From Acinetobacter silvestris (lineage in GTDB: Bacteria > Pseudomonadota > Gammaproteobacteria > Pseudomonadales > Moraxellaceae): a stretch of DNA of 64,000 bases. Every line of letters begins with the position of its first letter. Within the stretch, counting starts at the first letter, position 1. The DNA lies in contig NZ_NEGB01000002.1 of assembly GCF_002135235.1 (NCBI RefSeq), positions 496,001 to 560,000 on the forward strand. The letters run 5' to 3'. The notes under the pieces are model-generated. The model had not been told where the DNA came from. It saw only the letters and a program-made list of their open reading frames with translations, and searched no databases. Shown piece after piece: positions 21,129 to 30,886 of this stretch. The position numbers were made by a program, and so were the translations under genes.

Positions 21129-22169
21129 GTGAATAAAACACCTGTGATCCAATCGAGCTTTGCTCAAGAATTTGCTCAAGCACTTTTGCTTGAGCAGGTT
21201 CGTTTTACCCAACAACAATTATTAAGCCCTGAAAATAATACTTATATTAAACAATTTGTGCATCAGGTTTATCACCATTCAAATAAGATTGTATTAAAGG
21301 ATATTATTCAACTCGAGCAACTTCAACAAGTCGTACAGAAATATGCCTTTGAGCTAAATTTGGGTGCAGAAATCCTAGAATTTATTGGCGTCGTTGCACA
21401 AAAAATTCACCGCTATGCTATTCATAGCCAAACACAACTTAATGATTTATTGTCCGATGAATCTTTTGAATTATGGTTATTTAAAATTTTAGAGTTAGAA
21501 CAAGTTCGTCATTATATTCAACAGAATTTACAAGATAATCCACAAATCCAGCAACTCAGTTTACAAATTGCCAATCAAATCCTTGAAAACAATACGCCTT
21601 GGCTTGATCATTTACGTAAAATGAACCTCAAACCTCATGGCCTAAGCGCAAAAGTACTGGGTTTTATTCAAGATCAACAACAATTCATTGAACTTAAACT
21701 AGAACAACAACTTGCTCAGGTATTCATTAAACAGATTGGCAACATCATTCTTTTACCAAATGAAGAGCTTGCAGAAATCAGCTTACATTTGTGGTCAGAT
21801 ATCAAACATAGAACACTTAAAGAAACCTTTTCACAGTTTCAATCTATCGACTTTGAAGAGTTTTTTATTCTGGTCTATGAAACATGGAAAGAGCTTCGTC
21901 AAACTGAATACATGCAACAGCTCATTTTAAGCGTCGTTGATGGCTTTTATGAATATTTTGGCGAATACACACTTCAGGAACTACTGCATTCTGTCGGTTT
22001 AAATGAAGATGATTTATTGATTGAAGCACTCCGTTTTATGCCATATAGCCTAGCCGCTTTAAATGAACATGGCTTACTCAATGACATGATTAAGAGTCTG
22101 ATTGCACCATTTTATATGAATGAACAAACACATCAATTTATAGAGAATTATTTGGCTGAAAAAGCTTAA
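21129..22169 (+). CDS. Uncharacterised alpha-helical protein downstream of nadE
   Basis: 346 residues starting at GTG 21129, only 6 bases after nadE. Composition is rich in Gln, Leu and Glu with long predicted helices; there is no signal peptide, membrane segment or recognisable catalytic motif. I do not recognise the family. A full-length frame with the same base composition as its neighbours and tight coupling to nadE supports a real gene. It could be a cytosolic helical-repeat protein. Confidence 0.75.
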   Translation: MNKTPVIQSSFAQEFAQALLLEQVRFTQQQLLSPENNTYIKQFVHQVYHHSNKIVLKDIIQLEQLQQVVQKYAFELNLGAEILEFIGVVAQKIHRYAIHSQTQLNDLLSDESFELWLFKILELEQVRHYIQQNLQDNPQIQQLSLQIANQILENNTPWLDHLRKMNLKPHGLSAKVLGFIQDQQQFIELKLEQQLAQVFIKQIGNIILLPNEELAEISLHLWSDIKHRTLKETFSQFQSIDFEEFFILVYETWKELRQTEYMQQLILSVVDGFYEYFGEYTLQELLHSVGLNEDDLLIEALRFMPYSLAALNEHGLLNDMIKSLIAPFYMNEQTHQFIENYLAEKA

Positions 22170-22304
22170 TTAAAATATTATTTTAAATAACAAAATTTAG
22201 GAAAATTTTTCTTTATTTAGAATCATACGCTTATAGTAAAAAAATCATAAGATGAGAATAAACATGCATATTGAGATTTAAATTTAATTTTCTATTTTTC
22301 CACA

Positions 22305-22335
22305 TAAAAAAAGACCATGCTAGTGAGCATGGTCT
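22305..22335 (-). terminator. Terminator of tRNA-Met copy 1
   Basis: 9-bp stem (22312-22320 with 22327-22335), 6-base loop; the A-run at 22305-22311 is a U-run on the minus strand. It lies just past the 3' end of the tRNA. The stem and loop are identical to those after the second tRNA-Met. Confidence 0.9.
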
Positions 22336-22342
22336 ATAAAAA

Positions 22343-22419
22343 TGGTGGCTATGACGGGATTTGAACCTGTGACCCCCGCATTATGAGTGCGGTGCTCTAA
22401 CCAACTGAGCTACATAGCC
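22343..22419 (-). tRNA. tRNA-Met (CAT), elongator, copy 1
   Basis: 77 bases including an encoded CCA. The acceptor stem GGCTATG pairs with CATAGCC; the anticodon loop is CTCATAA. The body matches E. coli elongator tRNA-Met much better than the CAT-decoding tRNA-Ile. Anticodon stem CCGCA/TGCGG. Confidence 0.96.
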
Positions 22420-22580
22420 ATAAACTGTGCGCGCATTATCTAAATTTCTAACACATGCGTCAAGTACTACTCAGCACTAATGATCACACTTTAAACAATT
22501 GATAATTATATGTTTAAAATTAATACATATTTATTTAAATTTATTCGGCACAATAGATAAAAACATAATGAGCACTCAAC

Positions 22581-22991
22581 ATGACAATGAAATTTAAATT
22601 ATTTACGCTCTTTGCATTTACAACAAGCTTAAGCGCTTGCCAGATTATTAGCCCTATTTTTGTAGATTATTATGATGTACGAATGGATGTTGCAAAATGG
22701 ATTAATCGACATCAACTATTAAGCATGCAACAAAAACGAAGCTTAGTGCAACTCACGAGAGCTCAACAAAAACTCTATAATATTGAAAGCATACCCGAAG
22801 AACAAAAAATCCAAATCGCACGAGAAAACAGTATTGCAATGTACTGTGCAGAGCTACATCTGAGTCAACGTAAGATTAAACAGCTACAGAACATTATTTT
22901 TGACGAGGCAGAACAACAACTTATTTTTACGTTTTATGATCAAAAATTTCCAAAAATTAAATTAGATATCAATAATATCCAGTGTGATTAA
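22581..22991 (+). CDS. Small putative lipoprotein
   Basis: 136 residues with a lipoprotein signal peptide: hydrophobic start and lipobox LSAC with Cys20. The mature part is charged and helical (many Gln, Lys, Glu) with two further Cys (CAEL and the C-terminal QCD) that might form a disulfide. No known family recognised. It sits between the two tRNA-Met copies on the opposite strand. Probably anchored in the outer or inner membrane facing the periplasm. Confidence 0.7.
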   Translation: MTMKFKLFTLFAFTTSLSACQIISPIFVDYYDVRMDVAKWINRHQLLSMQQKRSLVQLTRAQQKLYNIESIPEEQKIQIARENSIAMYCAELHLSQRKIKQLQNIIFDEAEQQLIFTFYDQKFPKIKLDINNIQCD

Positions 22992-23161
22992 GCCCCACCC
23001 GTATACCAGATCAATCATCCAATAACGATGGCTTATTATTAACCTTTATGATTTACAAATCTTAATCATCTATGTATGCCATCTCAAAGCAAACCGAACC
23101 ATCTGGCAAAACAGTTACTTACAATTCAATGCAGCTAAAGATATTTTAGAAAATTACAGAT

Positions 23162-23191
23162 AAAAAAAGACCATGCTAGTGAGCATGGTCT
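23162..23191 (-). terminator. Terminator of tRNA-Met copy 2
   Basis: Same hairpin as at 22312-22335, with the A-run at 23162-23168 giving U on the minus strand, 8 bases from the tRNA 3' end. Confidence 0.9.
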
Positions 23192-23198
23192 ATTAAAA

Positions 23199-23275
23199 TG
23201 GTGGCTATGACGGGATTTGAACCTGTGACCCCAGCATTATGAGTGCTGTGCTCTAACCAGCTGAGCTACATAGCC
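23199..23275 (-). tRNA. tRNA-Met (CAT), elongator, copy 2
   Basis: 77 bases with encoded CCA, near-identical to copy 1. The differences are a paired change in the anticodon stem (CAGCA/TGCTG instead of CCGCA/TGCGG) and one D-loop base. The loop CTCATAA is unchanged. Confidence 0.96.
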
Positions 23276-23340
23276 TTAAACTTGTGCGCGTATTATCTAC
23301 TGTAAACAACAGTACGTCAAGCACTAATTTAAAAAATTTA

Positions 23341-23716
<376 letters not shown>

Positions 23717-23741
23717 GGGCGAATCTTAACAAATTTCCAAG

Positions 23742-24005
23742 CTAATTACTGGTGTTTTTTTGAGCAATCAGTTTTTTATATTTTTCCATCAAATCATCAT
23801 GACTTTCCACATGATTTGGATCATGCGGAATACAATCTACTGGACAGAAAAGTTCACACTGCGGTACATCATGATGTCCGACACATTCAGTACACAAATC
23901 AGGATGAATTTCATAGATGAGTTCACCCATGAAAATCGCCTCATTCGGGCATACTGGCTCACAGACATCACAATTGATGCATTCATCGGTTATATATAAA
24001 GACAC
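23742..24005 (-). CDS. yfhL: YfhL-family ferredoxin with two [4Fe-4S] motifs
   Basis: 87-residue electron carrier. Two cluster motifs: CINCDVCEPVCPNEA near the N-terminus and CTECVGHHDVPQCELFCPVDC, the second with the enlarged spacing typical of YfhL/Alvin-type ferredoxins. It follows coaD on the same strand with one base between, and rnpB follows. The adjacency of coaD and this ferredoxin occurs in other Gammaproteobacteria. The redox partner is unknown. Confidence 0.93.
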   Translation of the reverse strand: MSLYITDECINCDVCEPVCPNEAIFMGELIYEIHPDLCTECVGHHDVPQCELFCPVDCIPHDPNHVESHDDLMEKYKKLIAQKNTSN

Positions 24006-24006
24006 T

Positions 24007-24504
<498 letters not shown>

Positions 24505-24639
24505 TTACTCTAGTTTGTTATTTGTACCTATAGTTTACCAAAAACTTAGTTTTTAGCGAACATTCTGCTTAAATTTGAAATCACTTCACCTTATGATGAG
24601 TTTAAGGCAAAATATGTCTAATCTTGGAATATTTGTATT

Positions 24640-25116
24640 ATGTCGAAAACAATCGTGGTTAAAAAAAATAATGGTGGAACTATCGCGCAAAATAAACGTG
24701 CGCGCCACGATTATTTTATCGAAGAAAAATTTGAAGCAGGCCTATCATTACAAGGTTGGGAAGTAAAATCATTACGTGCTGGACGTATGACGATTACTGA
24801 AAGCTATATTCTTTTTAAAAACAATGAAGCTTTTCTTTTTGGCGCACAAATTCAACCGTTGTTGTCAGCTTCGACCCATATTGTCCCTGAAGCCACACGT
24901 ACCCGCAAACTATTACTGTCGCGTCGTGAAATTGAAAAGTTACTCGGAGCTGTAAACCAAAAGGGTTACTCATGTGTGCCTTTAGCGTGTTATTGGAAAG
25001 GTCGCTTAGTCAAACTGGAAATTGCACTGGTTAAAGGTAAGCAATTACATGATAAACGCGCGACAGAAAAAGACCGAGACTGGCAACGTGATAAAGCCCG
25101 TATCTTCCACAAATAA
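24640..25116 (+). CDS. smpB: SsrA (tmRNA)-binding protein
   Basis: Partner of tmRNA in rescue of stalled ribosomes. 158 residues with the family features [23 protein letters not shown], the beta-barrel core and the basic C-terminal tail ([18 protein letters not shown]) that enters the decoding centre. The tmRNA gene is not in this window. A longer overlapping frame at 24575 is not the gene. Confidence 0.97.
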   Translation: MSKTIVVKKNNGGTIAQNKRARHDYFIEEKFEAGLSLQGWEVKSLRAGRMTITESYILFKNNEAFLFGAQIQPLLSASTHIVPEATRTRKLLLSRREIEKLLGAVNQKGYSCVPLACYWKGRLVKLEIALVKGKQLHDKRATEKDRDWQRDKARIFHK

Positions 25117-25129
25117 AGTTGTAAACCAT

Positions 25130-25156
25130 AAAAAACCTCCAATTGGAGGTTTTTTT
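25130..25156. terminator. Bidirectional terminator, smpB / flavodoxin-like gene
   Basis: 11-bp stem (25130-25140 with 25145-25155), AATT loop, A and T runs on both sides. It lies 13 bases after smpB and 10 bases before the end of the convergent gene. Confidence 0.9.
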
Positions 25157-25166
25157 AATTTCAATC

Positions 25167-25718
25167 TTAATTTAAGCGATTCAACAAGAGCCCGAGATAT
25201 TCACCAAATCGAGCGGCTGTTTCCAAATCCCCTTCAGGTGGCGTGATTTCAGCAGGTGCATTATCGGACTGGGTCATTAAGCCCAAAAAGCTCGACATAC
25301 GGTTAATATCTTGCGCACCACGTCCGGTAGGCATAAAAGGTAAACCTGCCCACAACATCCCATGCTGCATAGCAAACAAATTAATTTGTTGTAATACTGC
25401 TAACTTATCGCCACTCAAACCACCACCATTGGTAAAACCAGCAGCGAGCTTACCCTGCCATGTTCGAGCCAACCATCGTTTAGACGATTGCTCCATAAAT
25501 TGCTTCAAGGCTGAGGTCAGACTTCCCATATAAGTCGGACAACCCAAAACAATCGCATCTGCTTGATCTAGTCTCTCCCAATCCACATGTTCAATGTTCA
25601 TGCAGTATACCTCTATGCCGGCTTGCTGAGCGCCTTGAGCAATAAAAGATGCAACCTTGGCAGTGTGTCCGTATGGACTATGATAAACGATGGCTAGAGA
25701 TTTTGAAGATAAAGACAT
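25167..25718 (-). CDS. Flavodoxin-like FMN-binding protein / NAD(P)H-dependent oxidoreductase
   Basis: 183 residues with the flavodoxin fold of the WrbA/FMN-reductase group. The phosphate-binding loop is HSPYGHT near residues 13-19; the GCPTYMGS loop and TNGGGLSGDK contact FMN. The exact reaction (quinone reductase or general flavin reductase) cannot be told. It is convergent with smpB and starts 40 bases downstream of pgeF on the same strand. Confidence 0.85.
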   Translation of the reverse strand: MSLSSKSLAIVYHSPYGHTAKVASFIAQGAQQAGIEVYCMNIEHVDWERLDQADAIVLGCPTYMGSLTSALKQFMEQSSKRWLARTWQGKLAAGFTNGGGLSGDKLAVLQQINLFAMQHGMLWAGLPFMPTGRGAQDINRMSSFLGLMTQSDNAPAEITPPEGDLETAARFGEYLGLLLNRLN

Positions 25719-25757
25719 ATCAATAAAAGCAGTAAATTTTAATGAAGTTTAACAGTT

Positions 25758-26498
25758 TCAAGCCATAAACACGAATGTTGCCATGCGTCCCGTTTTTGCT
25801 TCACGGCGATAGGAAAAATATTCGTCCACTTGTCTATAACTACACTGGTCGCCACCAAGTACAGTTTCGACCCCGTGCTGTTTCAAGATATAACGTGCAA
25901 TGGCATACAGGTCAGCATAAAACTTGCCCACTTGCTCGCCGACTTGAAAAGCACTATCTAATTCTGGATATTGACCACAAAAAGCCAATTTTACTTCTGC
26001 ACCAATTTCAAAGTTCGGCTGACTAATTGCCGCACCCAACCATGCCCACGTCGGCTGAGACTGCATTTCAGCAATGGTATTTTCAACAATACCTTGTGCC
26101 AAGCCTCGCCAACCTGCATGTAAATTGGCAATTTCACTCCCTTGAGCATTACCCAAAACAATCGGTAAGCAATCGGCAGTCATCATCATCAAGGCATGCG
26201 CTTTACGCTGCGTAACCAGACCATCCCCTTCTAATGCTGCAAATGGAATTTCTTCATTCACAGTATGACAAATGGTGCTGTGAGTTTGTGTCATCCAAGT
26301 CATTTTATTGACGCCATAAGTGGCAAACTCATCCAATAAAATCATACGATGTTTTTGCACACGTTGTGGGTCGTCTTGTACATGCAATGCTAGATTGAAG
26401 CCCTGCAATTCAGGTAGCGCGGATAGCAAGGCCTTCGGATGTTGAATATGGGTTTGCCCCACATAGATTCCTTGAGGTAAACCCTGAACGAATTGCAT
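25758..26498 (-). CDS. pgeF: Peptidoglycan editing factor PgeF (YfiH/laccase-domain family)
   Basis: Purine-nucleoside/multicopper-oxidoreductase family protein; the E. coli member removes wrongly made L-Ser-containing cell-wall precursors. About 246 residues from ATG 26498, which is preceded by AGGGAGAG; the longer frame from 26531 has no such site. The conserved metal-site motifs are MTADCLPIVL (Cys) and NLHAGWRG (His), with an upstream His in MTQTHS. It follows rluD, as in many Gammaproteobacteria, with about 210 bases between. Confidence 0.93.
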   Translation of the reverse strand: MQFVQGLPQGIYVGQTHIQHPKALLSALPELQGFNLALHVQDDPQRVQKHRMILLDEFATYGVNKMTWMTQTHSTICHTVNEEIPFAALEGDGLVTQRKAHALMMMTADCLPIVLGNAQGSEIANLHAGWRGLAQGIVENTIAEMQSQPTWAWLGAAISQPNFEIGAEVKLAFCGQYPELDSAFQVGEQVGKFYADLYAIARYILKQHGVETVLGGDQCSYRQVDEYFSYRREAKTGRMATFVFMA

Positions 26499-26712
26499 GT
26501 GATTACACTCTCCCTGATACTTCAAAATCAAAAGCTTGAATTAGACTAGCAACAGACTTTACGACTATTGAGCAAAATTTTATGTTGATAGCTAAATTAC
26601 CCACATCAATAGCAACGTATACCTAATATGGAGAATCCTATTTAAAATAAATTTTATTTTTAAATAGGATCTAACTCCATCATACTGAATCTACTCCTCA
26701 GTACATCAAATA

Positions 26713-27765
26713 TTAATACGCTTTATTTTCTTTACGCAGCACTTCTACCAAAGCAGCAAAGTCTTCTGCCCAAGGTGCTTCAAACATCATTTCTTCGCCA
26801 GTACGTGGATGGACTAAGCCCAATTTAGACGCATGTAAAGCTTGACGTTTAAAGCCTCTTAATGCCTCGGTTAAGGTCTCAGAAGCACCTGCAGGTATAC
26901 GAATCCGCCCTACATAAACAGAATCACCCAATAAAGGATAGCCAAGATACATAAAATGCACTCGAATTTGATGGGTACGCCCCGTTTCAAGTTGCGCCTG
27001 TACTCGAGTAAAGTTTTGGAAGCGTTCCTTAACATTATAATGCGTTACCGCATCACGTCCGCCGGGTAATACTGCCATTTTGATACGATCAACTGGATGG
27101 CGTTTAATCGGCTCATCAATCGTTCCACCGGCAATGATCGTGCCATAAGTGATCGCATCATAAATACGATAAACTGATTTCTTAGCAAGCTGCTTGCTTA
27201 AAGAAAACTGTGCTTCCAAAGTTTTCGCAACCACCAATAAGCCACTGGTGTCTTTATCAATACGATGTACTAGACCTGCTCGAGATAATTCCGCCGATTT
27301 TGGATGATGATACAAGAGCGCATTTACCAAGGTTCCGTTTGGATTGCCTGCGCCAGGGTGCACAACCATTCCAACATGTTTATTGATGATGAGAATATCA
27401 TCATCTTCATAAACAATATCTAAAGGAATATTTTCAGGCTGTGCTGTAGTTTGAGCTTCTAGCTCTACATCCAAAGTCAAATGCTCTGAACCATCACATT
27501 TGTACTTTGGCTTAACAATGTTACCATTCACCAACAAATGACCAGCTTGCATCCACTGTTTCAGTTTTTCACGTGAAAAATCACTCCAAACTGTGGCTGC
27601 AACTTGGTCAATTCGTTGCCCTAAATAGCTTTCATCCAGTTGAAATTGCAACGATAAACGTGTTGCAGTTGAGGCAGAAGTATGATTATCTGCATCCTCA
27701 GAATCTTCAAGTAAATTGAAATCATTTTCTGGGACATTAGAATTAGAAGATTGTGCTGAAGTCAT
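26713..27765 (-). CDS. rluD: 23S rRNA pseudouridine(1911/1915/1917) synthase
   Basis: Isomerises three uridines in helix 69 of 23S rRNA. 350 residues: an acidic, Ser/Asn-rich N-terminal extension (about 1-35), an S4-like RNA-binding domain (about 36-105) and the RluA catalytic domain with HRIDKDTSGLLVVAKT, whose Asp is catalytic. The YxGxxxTG/ARTHQIRVH region (LETGRTHQIRVH) is present. It diverges from bamD, the same arrangement as in E. coli. Confidence 0.95.
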   Translation of the reverse strand: MTSAQSSNSNVPENDFNLLEDSEDADNHTSASTATRLSLQFQLDESYLGQRIDQVAATVWSDFSREKLKQWMQAGHLLVNGNIVKPKYKCDGSEHLTLDVELEAQTTAQPENIPLDIVYEDDDILIINKHVGMVVHPGAGNPNGTLVNALLYHHPKSAELSRAGLVHRIDKDTSGLLVVAKTLEAQFSLSKQLAKKSVYRIYDAITYGTIIAGGTIDEPIKRHPVDRIKMAVLPGGRDAVTHYNVKERFQNFTRVQAQLETGRTHQIRVHFMYLGYPLLGDSVYVGRIRIPAGASETLTEALRGFKRQALHASKLGLVHPRTGEEMMFEAPWAEDFAALVEVLRKENKAY

Positions 27766-27836
27766 TTGCTCATTCGGACAAAAGTGGTTTAATAGCGCAA
27801 TTGTAGCCTATTGCCCGTATAAACAGAGGAATTTTT

Positions 27837-28859
27837 ATGTCGCTACCACATTATAAAGTTACAATGCTTGCATTATCCTTAGGTTTAGCAACGGCTTTAG
27901 TGGGCTGTAGCAGCAATCCGAAGAAAGAAATTATTGATACTGGGCCAAAATCCAGTGAGCAAATTTATTTCGATAAGGCCCAAAAAGCATTGGATCGTGG
28001 ACAATATGGCGATGCAGCAAAATCACTAGAAGATATTGATACCTATTATCCAACAGGTAATTATGCCCAACAGGCCCAATTAGAATTACTCTACGCTAAA
28101 TTTAAACAAAAAGATTATGAGGGTACTATTGCCCTTGCAGATCGTTTTATTCGTCTAAATCCACAACACCCAAATGCAGACTATGCCTACTATATTCGTG
28201 GTGTGGCGAATATGGAACAAAACTATGACAACTTAATGCGCTACACCTCATTAAAACAAGCGCATCGTGATGTCGGTTATTTAAAAGTTTCTTATCAAAA
28301 TTTTGTTGATTTTATTCGCCGTTATCCAAGTAGCCAATATGCTGTAGATGCTGCGCAACGAATGAAATTTATTGGTCAAGAATTAGCTGAAAGTGAAATG
28401 AATGCTGCTCGTTTTAACATTAAACGCCAAGCTTGGTTAGCTGCGATTGAACGCTCACAATGGGTTGTTGAGCATTATCCTCAATCGCCACAAATCCCTG
28501 AAGCATTAGCAACCATGGCTTATGCGTATGGTCAACTCGGGGACACAGCGACGGCTCAACAATATATCAATGTACTGAAACTTAACTATCCACAGCTTGT
28601 AAAAGCAAATGGTGAAGTAAATTTACGCGCTGCACGTAAAGAAGGCAGTTGGTTGAATCGTGCTACTCTCGGTGTTTTAGGTCGTCAAGAAACCACTGAA
28701 ACTCAAGAATCTACGGTACAAGAAAAGTCATCAGCAACTGAACATAGCTGGTTAAACCGAATGAGTTTCGGCTTACTAGATAAATCAGGACAGCAACCCA
28801 CTTCAGGTGACTATACCCCTGTAAATGAAAGCTTAAACGATAGTCAGCGCAACAAATAA
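27837..28859 (+). CDS. bamD: Outer-membrane assembly lipoprotein BamD
   Basis: Essential lipoprotein of the BAM complex inserting beta-barrel proteins into the outer membrane. 340 residues. The signal peptide ends in the lipobox LVGC with Cys24. Five TPR-like helical repeats cover about 35-245 (for example KAQKALDRGQYGDAA and YYIRGVANMEQNYDN). The C-terminal 80 residues or so, Ser/Thr/Gln-rich with the motif SWLNR twice, extend beyond the E. coli protein, a known feature of Acinetobacter-like versions (my recollection). Divergent from rluD. Confidence 0.95.
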   Translation: MSLPHYKVTMLALSLGLATALVGCSSNPKKEIIDTGPKSSEQIYFDKAQKALDRGQYGDAAKSLEDIDTYYPTGNYAQQAQLELLYAKFKQKDYEGTIALADRFIRLNPQHPNADYAYYIRGVANMEQNYDNLMRYTSLKQAHRDVGYLKVSYQNFVDFIRRYPSSQYAVDAAQRMKFIGQELAESEMNAARFNIKRQAWLAAIERSQWVVEHYPQSPQIPEALATMAYAYGQLGDTATAQQYINVLKLNYPQLVKANGEVNLRAARKEGSWLNRATLGVLGRQETTETQESTVQEKSSATEHSWLNRMSFGLLDKSGQQPTSGDYTPVNESLNDSQRNK

Positions 28860-28877
28860 AATTGTATTGAATAGCAT

Positions 28878-28907
28878 AAAAAAGATGGGTTTTTACCCGT
28901 CTTTTTT
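28878..28907 (+). terminator. Intrinsic terminator after bamD
   Basis: 13-bp stem with one mismatch (28878-28890 with 28895-28907), TTTT loop and T-run, 18 bases after the bamD stop. Confidence 0.88.
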
Positions 28908-28984
28908 ATGCTTTGATATTTTTAAAATCAAATCTACGTTAAACTGAGCACTTTAATTTCTCAAGTTTAAGTCTGGCTTCTTTT

Positions 28985-30874
28985 ATGGCAATTCCACAGC
29001 ATACGATAGATCAAATTTTAGATCGGACAGATATTGTCGATTTAATTGGTCAACGTGTGAAATTGAAAAAGACAGGACGTACCTACTCAGGTTGCTGCCC
29101 ATTTCATCAGGAAAAATCGCCATCATTCCATGTTTATCGGGATAAACAATACTTTCACTGCTTTGGTTGTCAAGCTAATGGTAATGCTATTCGCTTTTTA
29201 ATGGATCTTGAAAGTCGAAATTTTATTGATGTCATCAAAGATTTATCCAGCCAAACAGGCATTGAGCTACCCCAAGATAATCAAGATCATAAGCGGCTTT
29301 CCTATAAACGAGAAATACCAAAAGTTACGGCTACAGCAACGACTCTTCCCCCATCAGTACCGCAATCCTCTGATGTTGAATCCGCCATTACCATTCCAAC
29401 GGATCCTTTTGAAGCTTTTCAAAATTATCCAGATTTTGATCCAGCTCAATACGATTTTGAAGTTCCGCAACAACCCATCACTCAAGATGGAAACCTATAC
29501 GATCTGCTAGAAAATGTAGCGCAGTTCTACGAACGGCAATTACCACAAAGTAAGAGTGCCCAACAATATTTTAAAAAACGTGGACTCAGCGCAGAAACCA
29601 TTCAGTTCTGGCGTTTAGGCTATGCACCCGAGGACTGGCAACACTTAGAAAAAGCCTTTCCACAAGATATTGAAGGTTTAAAACTGGTCGGTTTAATTCG
29701 CTCCAGTGACAATGGTCGTGACTTCGATTTATTACGAGAGCGTGTCATTTTCCCGATTCGAGATCCGAAAGGACGTATTGTCGGTTTTGGTGGTCGTGCT
29801 TTAAATGATGAAATCAAACCCAAATACATCAACTCACCTGACTCTGAAGTTTTTCATAAAAACCAACTACTCTATGGTCTTTACGAAGGACGCAAACAAA
29901 AAGCGCAAAATTGGCTGATGGTTGAAGGTTATATGGATGTCATTGCACTTCAGCAATATGGCATTTCAGGGGCAGTCGCAACGCTAGGAACTGCAAGCAA
30001 CACCGAACATTTAAATATTCTATTTAAACAAAACAATCAAATTACCATCGCCTTTGATGGGGATGCCGCAGGCCAAAAAGCGGCACGTCGAACTTTAGAA
30101 ATTGCACTGCCATTATTAAATGATGGTCGCGAACTCAAGTTTTTTGTCATGCCTAAAGAACATGATCCCGACTCTCTCATCCGTAAAGAAGGTATTGAAA
30201 CCTTCCACAGAGAGTGGCAACAAGCACCGTTACTTTCAGATTTTGTCTTTGCACTCCTAAGCCAACAATATGACATCACCACACCCGAAGGTAAAAGTCA
30301 GGTGATGGCTGAACTGAATCAACTAACCGAATTATTACCCAAGCTCGGTTCATATCGTTATCTGTTACGTCAATTTTTTAGAGAAAAACTGGGGTTTAAT
30401 AAAAAATGGCAACCACAAGTCAATTTAGATGCTTCACTCTCTTTTAACATTCGCACCAAAGATGAAGATTTTGCAGTGGCCATTTTAATGCACCACCCCT
30501 TCTTATATATTCACTTTGAAGTGTTACGTGCCTTTATTCAACCACATGAACTGTTGGCACAAGTTCTAGCCACTTTTGACAAAATTTTTGATGAACTACC
30601 AGATAATCAAGAATTAGCTACTTATTATATTTTAGGTGCATGTAGTGCATATCATTTAGAACTTGCAGAAATTATGCAGCGTACCAATATTCAAACACTC
30701 ACCCACGCCCCTGAAATGGCTGACAAATTAGCGTCGGAATACAGTTTAGCCTTACAAGAAAAGTATCTCAAAGATAAACTCAAAGCACCACAATCACTAA
30801 TTGAATCGCGTAATTTAAGACAACAGCTGAACGAGCTAACCAAAAAAATTAGTTTAAAACTCATTCATAGCTAA
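28985..30874 (+). CDS. dnaG: DNA primase
   Basis: Makes RNA primers at the replication fork. 629 residues. The N-terminal zinc-binding domain has CCPFHQEKSPSF and the FHCFGC pair (residues 39-64). A linker of about 80 residues rich in Pro, Thr and Gln (about 100-180) precedes the RNA polymerase core. The TOPRIM motifs are VEGYMDVIAL (Glu) and FDGDAAGQKA (Asp-x-Asp region). The C-terminal helicase-binding part is helical. The linker is longer than in E. coli. Stands alone after the bamD terminator, convergent with hemA. Confidence 0.97.
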   Translation: MAIPQHTIDQILDRTDIVDLIGQRVKLKKTGRTYSGCCPFHQEKSPSFHVYRDKQYFHCFGCQANGNAIRFLMDLESRNFIDVIKDLSSQTGIELPQDNQDHKRLSYKREIPKVTATATTLPPSVPQSSDVESAITIPTDPFEAFQNYPDFDPAQYDFEVPQQPITQDGNLYDLLENVAQFYERQLPQSKSAQQYFKKRGLSAETIQFWRLGYAPEDWQHLEKAFPQDIEGLKLVGLIRSSDNGRDFDLLRERVIFPIRDPKGRIVGFGGRALNDEIKPKYINSPDSEVFHKNQLLYGLYEGRKQKAQNWLMVEGYMDVIALQQYGISGAVATLGTASNTEHLNILFKQNNQITIAFDGDAAGQKAARRTLEIALPLLNDGRELKFFVMPKEHDPDSLIRKEGIETFHREWQQAPLLSDFVFALLSQQYDITTPEGKSQVMAELNQLTELLPKLGSYRYLLRQFFREKLGFNKKWQPQVNLDASLSFNIRTKDEDFAVAILMHHPFLYIHFEVLRAFIQPHELLAQVLATFDKIFDELPDNQELATYYILGACSAYHLELAEIMQRTNIQTLTHAPEMADKLASEYSLALQEKYLKDKLKAPQSLIESRNLRQQLNELTKKISLKLIHS

Positions 30875-30886
30875 AGAAAAAGGAGA

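Noticed and set aside
22992..23160. About 45 open codons upstream of tRNA-Met copy 2, ending in a plausible peptide tail
   Set aside because: No start codon with ribosome site within the frame, a stop just upstream, and ordinary AT-rich composition. Probably chance.
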